Below, one piece after another: positions 25,050 through 35,445 of a stretch of DNA of 64,000 bases; position 1 is the first letter of the stretch, and each line of letters begins with the position of its first letter. The stretch is from Hevea brasiliensis (taxonomy: Eukaryota > Streptophyta > Magnoliopsida > Malpighiales > Euphorbiaceae): assembly GCF_030052815.1 (NCBI RefSeq), contig NC_079497.1, positions 22,024,258-22,088,257 on the forward strand. Direction: 5' to 3'. The translations under genes were made by a program, and so were the position numbers. Below the pieces are notes generated by a model that made no database searches, was not told the DNA's origin, and was given only the letters and a program-made list of their open reading frames with translations.

Positions 25050-25469
25050 CTGCAAAGAAATGTATACTTCCAAATTTTATTTCCTCCAAATCCCAAACTA
25101 TAAATTGGCATTCATGGCACTTCTAAACATCATCAACTCATCTCAACAAAGTCAAATTCCAACAATTACAAAAAATCTCTAATAGTTAGGTCAAAACCCT
25201 AACTCAAATTGTCAATCATAAACATACACATGTAATCAAATTCTAATATATGTAACCTCATCACTCAACATATAACTCTAATCTACTTATTCATCAACAT
25301 CACAAATCACCATTTACATGCATGAAGTTAACAAACTCCCATGTTTCCCAAGGCTGCCCAAATGAGAGTTCCAAATTACTCATCATTTTCTTCAATTTTC
25401 TTCATACCAACTCATTTCAACATGCTTAGCATGATTAAAGAAGAGAGGTAAGATAATTCATGCACTAAC
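25050..25469 (-). other. Candidate intron in A 3' LTR
   Basis: Minus strand: AAAG/GTTAGTGC donor at 25469 and TTTCTTTGCAG/GTTT acceptor ending at 25050 (420 bp). Both sites are identical in the other A LTR. The acceptor has a good pyrimidine tract. Splicing inferred. Confidence 0.5.
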
Positions 25470-25603
25470 CTTTAATGGACACTTTTTCAATTTGCCAAAA
25501 CTTTACCAATCTTCTCTTTCTTGGCTGCTAATTGACTTTCCAAGGTGTGGGGATAAATTTTAATAAAGGGACTTATGAAGATTATGGTAAGAATGGAAGG
25601 GAT

Positions 25604-25660
25604 TCAAAGCTTGGAAGAAGAAAATCCATGGAGGAAGAAAGGGAGAAATGGTTCGGCCAT
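25604..25660 (-). CDS. Short leader ORF in A 3' LTR (18 codons)
   Basis: Starts ATGGCCGAACC at 25660 about 60 nt below the TATA box and ends in TGA. The predicted peptide starts MAEPFLPF. The same ORF with a few substitutions is in the other A LTR. B has a 17-codon counterpart starting MAEF at the matching place. Too short to assign a function; it may act as an upstream ORF. Confidence 0.35.
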   Translation of the reverse strand: MAEPFLPFFLHGFSSSKL

Positions 25661-25717
25661 GGGAGAAGGAAATGAAGTAGATGACATTTAGTGGTTGAAA
25701 TCTTGTCATCTTATGCC

Positions 25718-25725
25718 TATATATA
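25718..25725 (-). promoter_or_regulatory. TATA box of A 3' LTR
   Basis: Minus-strand TATATATA in GGGGTATATATAGGC. The same box is at 52725-52732 in the 5' LTR. Confidence 0.65.
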
Positions 25726-26320
25726 CCCCACTAAAAATTTATTTATCAATTATAATAATTAAAGTTTTAACATTTCTAATAATTCCCTTTATGTTCCTTT
25801 AATTTCTTTACATATAGTTTCATGTTTTCATGGGATTTTAATTTATTTTATGTGTTTTAATCTCTCTTATTTTAATTGACATTTAAGTCAAAATTTGACT
25901 CTGAGGTTGAAATGACCAAAATGCCCTTCGTTATACTTATCGGGTTATTTTTGTCTGTACCGTTTAATAAATTTCCATAAATTTTCTTTGATATTTTAAT
26001 GTCATTTATACCTTAATAAATCTTTAATTAAGTCCCAAAAATTATTGCCTAGAACCACGAGTCTAGGGTCGTCAACTGTCTACGCAGTGACTTCCTGGTA
26101 CGGTTACCCATCGTCAGAACCTCGACTCATTTAACCTAGTTACATTTCATTTACTTTATTTTTTGTTAATTTTTCTTATATTTTCTTATCACTTATTCCA
26201 TCAATTTATGCTTCGTCACTCTAGTTTAAGTGTAGTTCCAAATATTCTGGCTGTTTGAACAGACGTTAGTCAACGAAACAGTAGAACGTACGGACTACCT
26301 ACAGTGAGGGCGTTACAATT

Positions 26321-26330
26321 CTTCCCCTCT
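26321..26330 (-). other. Polypurine tract of A
   Basis: On the minus strand AGAGGGGAAG followed by AAT and the LTR start TGTAACGCCC. The pol end is 12 nt upstream. Confidence 0.9.
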
Positions 26331-26341
26331 AAATAAAAATT

Positions 26342-29267
26342 TCATCCTTGAAATTTACCTGATGTGAAGAACTGAGGGAACTGCTTCCTTATCGTCTCCT
26401 TGCTCTCCCATGTTGCCTCTTCTGTATTGTGGTGTCTCCATAGGACTTTCACCAGTGGAATTCTCTTGTTTCTGAGCTCTTTTACCTCTCTTGCTAAGAT
26501 TCTGATTGGCTCTTCTTCATATGTTAAGTCAGGTTGCACAATTATCTCTTCTGCTGAAATGACATGTGAAGGATCTGATCTGTATCTCCTGAGTATCAAC
26601 ACATGGAATACGTTGTGAATCTTGTCTAGCTCAGGTGGTAAGGCTAGCCTATAGGCTACTAGACCCACACATTCAATGACATCGTATGGACCAATAATCC
26701 TAGGGCTTAACTTACCCTCTTTGTCCAATCTTAACACTTTCTTCTAAGGTGATACCTTAAGAAATGCCTTATCACCAACCTCATGTTCTATGTCTCTTCT
26801 CTTTAGGTCAACATATGTCTTCTGTCTATTTGAGGCAACTTTCAAGTTATTTTTGATTAGCTTCACTTTTTCTTCTATCTGTCTCACCAGGTCTAGGCCC
26901 ACTGCTTTCTGTTCACCCATTTCTGTCCAGCACAAGGGAGGTCGGTATCTCATCCCATATAATGCTTCATATGGAGCCATTTTTATGCTGGCTTGGTAGC
27001 TGTTATTATAAGCAAACTCTACCAAAGGAATGTACTTCTCCCAACTTCCTTCAAAGTCAATAATGTAGCTCCGAAACATATCTTCCAACACCTATCATGT
27101 CATTCATGTCATGTCATTATTATCAATCTTTTAATATTTATACAGTTTACTAAGTTCTAAGGTTTACCTAAACCACCCTTTCAGACTGTCTATCCGTCTG
27201 AGGATGAAAAGCCGTACTGAAGTGCAATTGAGTGCCCAATGGCTCCTATAGCTTTTTCCAAAACCTCGAAGTAAACCTCGAGTCTCGATCAGATATGATC
27301 AATGTTGGCACTCCATGTAATTGTACTATCTCAGCTATGTAGATTTCTGCTAATCTCTCCAGTGAGTAGTTGGTTCTGATAGGTAGGAAGTGTGATGACT
27401 TTGGTAATCTATCAATAATCACCTAGATAGTATCATGCTTCTTCTGTGTCAATGGTAGCCCAGTGACAAAATCCTTGGTGATGCGGTCCCATTTCCATTC
27501 TGGTATAGATATAGGTTGCAGCAACCCTGATGGAACCTGATGCTCAGCCTTAACCTGCTGGCATGTCAGACATTTGGTCACCAAATCACCAATCTCTTTC
27601 TTCATTCCAGCCCACTAGTACTGTGCTTTTAGATCATGATACATCATGGTACTTCCTGGGTGCATAGCATAGAAGCTACTGTGTGCTTCTTTCAAGATAT
27701 TCTTCTTTAATTGTTCATCTCCTGGTACACATATTCTGCCTTTGTAGTACAAGCACCCGTCTTTTTTTTTAACTCATAACTAGTCTCCTTCCCCTTTTTA
27801 ACTCTGCCCATGATAGATATTAACTTTTCATCCTACTTCTGTACTTCCTGTATCTGCTGTAGTAAGCTTGGCTTTACTTGTAGCTCAGCCAAAATAGTCC
27901 CATCTGGAACTAAGGACAAATGAACATTCAGTGCTCTCAAAGCCATCATGGACATCCTGCTTAGTGGGTCAACCACGACATTTGCCTTTCCAGGGTGATA
28001 GTCAATCACACAGTCATAATCCTTAAGGAATTCAATCCATCTCCTTTGTCTCAGATTGAGTTCCTTATGGGTTGGAAAGTACTTCAGACTTTTGCGATCC
28101 GTGTAGATATAACACATCTCACCATATAGGTAATGCCTCTATATTTTCAATGAAAATATTATTGCCGCCAATTCTAAATCATGTGTTGGGTAGTTATTTT
28201 CATGTGGCCTTAGCTATCTGGAACCATAGGCAACTACTTTTCCTTCCTGCATTAGAACACACCTAAGCCCATTATGAGAGGCATCACTGTAGATCACATA
28301 GTCTTTCCTTGACTTTGGCTGTGTCAACACTAGACCTTCTGTGAGCATAGCCTTCAATTTCTCAAAACTGATTTGACACTTGTCATTCCAGTTAAACTTG
28401 ACATTGTTATGTAGCAACTTAGTCAATGGGGCTGCAATAAGGGAGAATCCCTTCACAAATCTCTTGTAGTACCTAACTAACCCCAAGAAGCTTCTGACCT
28501 CTCTTACATTTTTGGGAGGCTTATATTCAACTATTGCTTCAATCTTCTTTGGATCTACCTTGATCCCATCTACTAATACAATGTGCCCAAGGAAAGATAT
28601 CTCATCTAACCAGAAGTCACATTTGGACAACTTGGCATACAATTGCTTCTCTCGCAGTGTCTGTAGTACTACTCTTAGGTGTTCATCATGCTCCTCCCAG
28701 TTCTTAGAATACACCAAAATATCATATATAAAGACCACAATGAACCAATCCAAGTAAGGATGAAAGATATGGTTCATGAGGTCTATAAAAGCCGCTGGTG
28801 CATTTGTCAGCCCAAATGACATCACTAGGAACTCATAGTGTCCATACCGGGTCCTGAAAACAGTTTTTGGTACATCTGTCTCCTTTACCCTTAACTAATG
28901 GTAGCCTCATCTAAGATCTATTTTGGAGAATACACCGGCTCCCTTCAATTGATCAAATAGGTCATCTATCCATGTTAAAGGATATTGTTTTTTCACAGTC
29001 ACCTTATTCAGTTACCGGTAGTCTATACAAAGCCGGAGGGTACCATCTTTCTTTTTCACAAATAGCATCGGTGCTCCCCATGGTGACACACTTGGGTGTA
29101 TAAAGCCCTTATCCAGTAGCTCCTGTAACTGAACTTTCAACTCTCTCAGTTCAGTAGGTGCCATCCTATATGGAGTAATGGAAATTGGTGCAGTACCCGG
29201 TATAACCTCTATAGCAAACTCCACCTCTCTATCTGGTGGCAAACTCGGCAACTCTTCTGAAACTATT
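26342..29267 (-). pseudogene. Element A pol: RT, RNase H, integrase, chromodomain
   Basis: Minus strand. RT starts truncated near 29267 with the [18 protein letters not shown] motif, then [15 protein letters not shown] and [15 protein letters not shown] follows at about 28815. The active site reads FIYDILVYS, so the first catalytic Asp is Tyr. RNase H has [11 protein letters not shown]. Integrase has an HHCC finger (HSS..MHPG..CLTCQ), a DDE core (DFVTGLPL, then SDRDSRF, then a kept Glu at SERV), and the LCWTE..GLDLV region. The chromodomain (26370-26520) has EEEPIRIL and KVLWRHH and looks intact. Several stops and shifts make it non-functional. The C-terminal 130 residues are open. A 76-bp insertion (27092-27167) interrupts integrase. 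Confidence 0.94.
27092..27167 (-). other. 76-bp AT-rich insertion with GT-AG ends in A integrase
   Basis: Minus strand: GTTTAG/GTAAACC on one side and GACATGATAG/GTGTTGG on the other. Removing it rejoins the integrase frame at a Val-x-Val-Leu-Glu-Asp stretch also present in D without the insertion. It is flanked by TAGGT on both sides. It contains three ATGACAT/GACATGA-type short repeats. Either a small acquired intron or a small transposon footprint; I cannot tell. Confidence 0.6.
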
Positions 29268-29634
29268 AAATTTTGAAAATTAAAATTGTGGTACATAATA
29301 TAAATGATGGAAGTTTGGGGCATAAAAATGAAAATTTAAAAAGTTAGAATAATTAAACATTAAAATCATGAAAGTGCTCTGCTAAGGTAGATTTGGGACC
29401 ACTATATAAGCTAAATGGACAGCTGAACATCATCTTCAACCTTCAAAAATCACACCAGCTGATACCCGCCCAAAGAAAGCTCCCATGGCCGCCTAAATGC
29501 ATGGCACACTCCACCCATTTTCAAGCTGAATTTTTTTTACTTGTCTTAATTAAAGTTGATCACCACATCACAAGGAAGAGATTGATGGTAATTTGAAGAG
29601 GAATAATTGAGGTTTGATCAGGCTCCGTAATAGG

Positions 29635-30236
29635 GTAAGTGCTAGTTTCTTAAAATTTCTTAAGTAAAAGTTGTGTTAAGCTTAAAACAAGTTAAATGGT
29701 TAAGAAATTGAGAGGAAATGTTTGAGTTTTGCTGCACCATGATTTCGGCAACCATGAAACTTGGTTTACTTGAGTTTGTTTCTTACCTCAAATAGATGGG
29801 AATTAAGGTTGATTAACTCAAATTGAAGTGTAGCAAGTTAATGCCCATGTATATATATGTTAGTGCTTGAAATTAAGAGTGTAAAAAGGGAATTGAATAC
29901 CTTAGTAAACTGCCATAGTTGGTAGCTTGTAAACCCTTGAATTTGTATGTGAATTGATGAAAATTATTCATGAAATATGATAGAGTTGAATTGGGGGCAA
30001 TATGTGTGTATTTGTTGTGGAAGTGTATGTAACAATTTGATGAGTATGTATATTGAAATTGGGTTGGCTTACATGTTGAATATTAATGGAGTATTGTGTA
30101 CCTTGAAATCTTAAGTATTCTGCCCAATTTACTTTGCTGGAATTGTGTTGAATAAATATAGAAGTTCCAAGAATGAATATTGAAGTATTGGGAGGAGGAG
30201 GATTGCCAAATTGGGAGTATAAATTCTCTTATGCAG
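29635..30236 (+). other. Candidate intron in LTR F
   Basis: TAGG/GTAAGTGC donor and TTCTCTTATGCAG/GTTGTG acceptor, 602 bp apart. The donor matches the full plant consensus. It corresponds by position to the candidates in A, B, C and Y. A three-codon ORF ATGGCCGCCTAA (29485) precedes it. Confidence 0.5.
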
Positions 30237-32696
30237 GTTGTGATTGTTGGCAGTGTATAAATTAGGTTATAAGGGTAAAGTTGTGACTCCAATTGGTATG
30301 AGGCTAATTGGAGGTGAAACTAGACATAAAATAGGCCAACTTTTATGTAGAAGTGTTGCCCAAATTTTTCCTAGAAATGACCTAAAAGAATGACCTAATC
30401 CAAAATTGAAACTTTGAGAACCTAGAAATTGACCATATGAACAGTAGTTATTAAAATGACCATAACTCACTCAAAACTGGTCCAAATGACCTGAAATTTA
30501 TACCGTTGGAAAGCTTAGACATAGGGCTACAACTTTGGTGAAGACACCAAGCCCAAAAATGCAAGTTACCAAGTCAAAATGATCGCCAATGTTGGGTTAC
30601 AAAAACTAGCCGAATTGACTTTGACCTAAAAGTGACCCAGAATTGTCAAATAAGTGTAACTTGACCAGCATTAGTAAAATGACCATAACTTGGCCTAAAA
30701 AACTCCAAATGACCTAAAATTAGTGCCAAAAATTCAATAAGACATAAACCTACAAAATTGGTAATTATACCAAAACCCAGAAACTAAGAGAAATAGGTCA
30801 ATTAATTTGATCAAGTTGATGTATAAAATCTAAAATTGGTACAATTGACCATTAAGTCCAGAAAATTCAAATATGCATATCTCCCACAAGAAATCTCCCA
30901 TTGTAATGAGCCATACCAATCTGGAAAGCTAAGAAAGAGACCTAATACTTTGTTTTCGACAACTTCCTCAAATTATAAATGTATAAGGTCAGAATTTAAG
31001 GTCAAAACCATTGACATAATTAAGGACTATGCCAATATAAGACTTTTGAGTCCAAGTCAATAATTTGGCTATAAATAATTCTATAAGACTTGACAAATTA
31101 CATGTAAAATTTCTGATTGACTCTAAGACATAGGGCAACAATACTTATGAAGAATGCTAGACCTCAATGTGATTACAAATAGTCCAAATAAATTAGTAAA
31201 GTTAGAACCGAAAATGCCTAATAAGGAAGTCAAAATTTAACTTTGACCTAGTTATGGTTAAATAACCATAACTTAAGTTATACAACTCCAAATGGAGTGA
31301 TTCAAAAAGGAAATTAAAGAAGACACAATGAGAAAAAATTTAATAAAGAGAAATCTATTAATTTTACACTGTAGCTTGATCCAATAGACAGTAAACATTG
31401 GCCATAAAATCTGAATAATTGCAATAAAATGCAATAAGCTTTGAAATGAAATTGGCAGTATATATCAACATGTGAGGAATGAAAAATGGAACATATTAGT
31501 GACATTAAAACTAATTCACCTAGTGTGCATTAAAAGTCAACATTATAGGTTGACTAATGAAAGGAATAGTATTAATAAAATTTAATTATTGAACCTTATT
31601 ATTAAAAATAATTTAAATGAGTACTAAAATACTTTAAATTGTGTGTTTCAGTTAGAAAAGACACTGGGAAGGGAAAAGACCCATTGAGTCAAGGCCAAGA
31701 GGCGACTCATCAGAGGTTTGTTCACAACTAGTTTTTAATTGATTTTGTTCTGAATATTTCATATGATTAAATGATGTTATTTTCCCTATCTATTATGTTT
31801 ATCAAATATTGAATTTATTTCACTGATTATTGAAATTGGTATCGTATGCATGAGTTTAGTTTTGTGAAATGGTATTTCAACAAGTATTAAGCATTGTTGT
31901 GGATTGAATAAATTATGTTTTGGAAAATTTTGATAGAATATGTTTTGAATTGTGATGGGCAATTTGTATGAAAAAATACAAATTTATGTTTTGAATTGTG
32001 ATGAGCATAAAAATTATTGGATATTAGAATTGACTTTGAATCGAATTATGTTGTGATTTATGCTCACAAAAAGGACAAAGAGATTTATGATATTATTTTA
32101 TATCTCTCTATAGATGCTTGACTATGTTATTACCCGTCTCTCTCATTTGTTGAGGAGACAATGGAGTTAGATTTGTTTTGATTATCATGGTACGTGCACA
32201 AGCTTAGATTCTCCTCTTATTAGAGGTTAGATCTAAGTTTTTTGTTATGGCCCTTTCGAAAGTTTCATTATTGTGGTGTGTACCGTGCACGATGATTCGA
32301 CCTCCCCGACCATAGGGAGTTAGAATCCCGATTCGACCTCCCTGACCATAGGGAGTTAGAATCACCCTGGAGATGGCCCTTTCGGATTAGTCTTGTATAG
32401 TTAGTGAGATAAAGAATGGTTTTTGAATAGTAAAGAATTTCAATTTCAAATGGGATTTATGCATAATTGATTTTATTGGAATTAATCTTTATTTCCATAA
32501 ATTGCTGGAATTACCTTAAATGTTTAGTTGTGATTTGATAAATTGAATTTTGTGATCAAAGTCATATTATAGAAATGATTTATATTATTGGCAATGAATA
32601 TTTTGATTTATGAAATTTGATGAACATCCATATTTCCCAAATTATTTACTGTAATTTTGCTAAGGTATATTGTACTATATTTTAAGTTATAGTTGT

Positions 32697-32743
32697 GCAC
32701 CGCTGAGTTCACCACTCAGCGATAGCTTTGTATGTTGTCGCAG
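32697..32743 (+). other. Conserved LTR double hairpin (F)
   Basis: CTGAGT (32703-32708) pairs with ACTCAG (32714-32719). GCGATAGC (32719-32726) pairs with GTTGTCGC through two G-U pairs. It lies about 590 bp before the LTR end. Confidence 0.6.
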
Positions 32744-33284
32744 GTGAAAGTAAGGATAGAGCAGCTGAGTGAGAATTCCTGTAGTTGCGCCTTGAAGACA
32801 CATTCAGATTAGCTCCAGGTATATCATAGGTATAGCCATGTACATAGATTTGATGTATGCATCTAATAATATGTATATAAATTATTTGAGTAGTTGTATA
32901 AAAACTCTTATAAAATATCTTGATATGTAATTAAATGTAAATTATTGTAATGTAAATTTAAGATTTCATTTGCCTGTATAGTTTTGTAATATTAATTTTT
33001 GAGTCTTGTAATCAATGAAATGTTTCTTTTATGATGAGGTTAGTTTGAAAATGAATTGATTTGATTATTGAGATTTGAATTGTGAGATGAAATGAAGTTT
33101 ATTAGAGTTGTATTTGAGAAATCATATTAGGAGTGATTTTTTTTTTAGGTTTGAAGAACTGTTTTCTCAAATACAGCCGGCACTCTAGTAGTATATTTAA
33201 TGGGTTACCGGTAGGCGAAGTACGGTAATTCATTAGGTGTACTACGGGATCATGTTACATCTTATGGAGAAGCAGGGTGTGACA

Positions 33285-34133
33285 ACCCCTCTTACGCTGC
33301 CTGTCCCTCCTGGACTGCTCCTCATCTCTGACTCTCTCCACATCCAGAGCTGATGCTACTAATAGGGAGAAGTCTGTGAAGTGATGAGATGTGACTATCA
33401 GTCTGATATTGTCATTTAATCCATTATCAAACCTCTTGCATTTATCAACCTTTGTGGGCTTTATCTCCACTGTATATCCACTAAGTCTCATGAATTCTTG
33501 CTTATATTTAGAGACTGTAAGCTGCCTCTATCTCAGTGCCAGGAATTCTCTCCTTCTGGCCTCTAAATATACATGGTTGATATATTTCTTTCTGAACTCT
33601 GCCAAAAAGAAATTTCAGGTAATCTGTGCAGGCTGCATCACTCTCGACATTGTCACCCACCACCAATACTCATCCTCCTAAAGTAGTGACAGAGCACACT
33701 CTAACTGCTACTCTGGGGTACAGTGTAGCTGCTGCAATACCCTCTCTGTCCTCTCCAGCCAATATTCTGTGGTAGCTGGATCATCCTCCTTCTTACCCTT
33801 GAAGTCAACTGCCCCATATTTTCGTAGTCTCTCTAATGGGGACCTGTGTACAGGTTATAGCTGTAGGGGTGGTGGTGCTTGTACAGGTGGCGGTGGCTGT
33901 GGCTAAGGCTGTGGAGGTAGAGGTGGCTGTGGCTGAGGTATGGCTCCGGTGACCTGACGGAGCAATTGTGTCATTTGTTCTGGGAAGGCCTGTTGTGCTC
34001 TACCCGCAGCACCCATAGATGACTCGGTTCTGCTGCTTTGCTCCCTACTAGGAGCAGGTGCAGGTGCATGACTCTTTACCTCCTCCTCGATCGGTCTAGG
34101 AGACCCGTGCTCTAAAGGATCAGATGCCATCAA
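33285..34133 (-). pseudogene. Element A gag, N-terminal two thirds
   Basis: Minus strand, starts near ATG 34133 with MASDPLEHGS. A Pro/Gln-rich N-terminal part is followed by the core Retrotrans_gag domain (about 33290-33800), visible as KYGAVDF, then the YWLERTERV region, KKYINHVYLEARRREF and CKRFDNGLND, ending near ALDVERVRDEEQSRRDRQRK. The gag forms the virus-like particle. Zinc knuckle and protease are absent because LTR F and a deletion take their place. Several TAG/TGA stops are present. B's gag is a close relative. Confidence 0.88.
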
Positions 34134-34255
34134 TCCTATAAAATAGACAAAGAACAGATCTGCATTAGTTTTACCTCGACTCTAATTAAAGGCCCATGCA
34201 TGTTATGCAAACCATTTTTTTCTATCTTTCTAGGTCTAGGACCGCCTAAACCATT

Positions 34256-34267
34256 GCTCTGATACTA
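34256..34267 (-). other. Primer-binding site of A (tRNA-iMet, one mismatch)
   Basis: Minus strand TAGTATCAGAGC, five bases after the LTR end CATCACA. Confidence 0.85.
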
Positions 34268-34272
34268 CTAAA

Positions 34273-35445
34273 TGTGATGCCTCTTACCCATCTATAGTGT
34301 AGCCGAGTAAAGCGTGCCACATTTGGTACCGGAGCATCCTATCTTATCGTGTCATATCCATTGTTAAAATAACCAAAATACAAAATCTAATACATAGGCT
34401 CTACCAATAAAATATAAACTACTGAGGTGACTAGCAGACACTGGCAAATCTGGTAAATCTCGGTCAGAGCACTACTGCTGCAACTGTGTCTAGTCTCCAG
34501 TACCTATGCGATGAAAAAATCAACACGTTAAGCGAATTGCTTAGTGGTGCATAATTTTAAAGAAAAGTAACTAAATAATTAAAAACAATAATTCTAGGCA
34601 AATTTTATAAATTCTAAGTTATTTATGAATTTTCTGCACTTTGAAAACAATTAGATTTAACAGTATCTTTTCTGTTTATTTCTCATATTTTTAGTCTTAA
34701 TTAATTTAATACAGTGCCCAAGTAACCTATAACAGACTGTAAAGGCTGGATACAAGGGAGTATACTGGTTAGATAACCATATGTCTACCTTGTATATAAC
34801 TGTCATATCAGGCATAAGGCCAGCAGGCAGGCTTTTAAACCCAGAAATGAAATTAGGCAATATGGCTAACGGGTAGACATATAGCCCGTAGAACAATCTT
34901 ATCAAACATATTTTGTCGGTCAATGATTATTCATATAGGTAGTACTGCTATCTATAGTCCCTAGTTGGTATACCAATCGATCCAAACTATATAAATAAGC
35001 CTAGGTTTACTTTGGGCAATTAAGTAGTATTAATTTCTTATTAGAAATTTCATGTCAAGTTATAGTGGAAAAGTGGGTCCCACATACCTATTTCATGTAA
35101 TTTAGTGTTTAGCAATATATTAGGGTTAAGACCATACCATAAAATAATTTATCTTATGAACCTTTCTTTAGGTTCAGTTTTAATGTCTTGACTTTACCTA
35201 TCACTTGACTTTACCTATCAATTTGATCAATTTCTGGCCACTATTTGGCCATACTTCCTTCATGGAAGTTGTTCCTCTATGTCTTGTCTTTGTTTTTCCT
35301 TTTTAAATCATGTCATTTGGATTTCTAGAACTCAAGTTATGGTCGAATAACCATAACTGATTCATTTCCTAATTCTGGATCCTTAGCTAGGCAGATTTGG
35401 AGTTACACTTTACCAATTTAATTGAATAGGTTGTAGCCTTATTTA
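34273..35445 (-). mobile_element. Element A, 5' LTR, 3' part
   Basis: Minus-strand LTR end GGCATCACA at 34273. Matches 21166-22605 apart from a 260-bp deletion near 34365. It is cut by B at 35446, with ATTTA (35441-35445) as TSD; the LTR continues at 51133. Confidence 0.92.

Larger units (their letters stand above)
21166..26317 (-). mobile_element. Element A, 3' LTR (holds a solo LTR)
   Basis: Minus-strand ends are TGTAACGCCCTCACTG (26317) and GGGGCGTCACA (21166). Net of the 1.5-kb solo LTR at 23056-24571 it is about 3.6 kb. It matches 34273-35445 plus 51133-53324. The right-hand copy lacks about 260 bp near 21255-21530 and has a 17-bp local duplication (about 35199-35220). It carries a TATA box, a short leader ORF, donor and acceptor sites, and the shared start modules (26085-26135 and about 25909-25935). 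Confidence 0.93.
29268..33284 (+). mobile_element. LTR F, 5'-truncated, inside element A
   Basis: Plus-oriented LTR that ends GGGTGTGACA at 33284, with the same end phrase (TACGGGATCATG) as element L. Its first few hundred bases, including TGTAAC and the GATGGGTGAC block, are missing; 29267 joins straight to A's RT. It contains a splice donor/acceptor pair (29635, 30236), the AATTGGTATGAGGCTAATTGG module (30292), a 36-bp tandem duplication with TTCGACCTCCC (32298-32365) and a double hairpin (32697-32743). No coding sequence. Confidence 0.85.
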
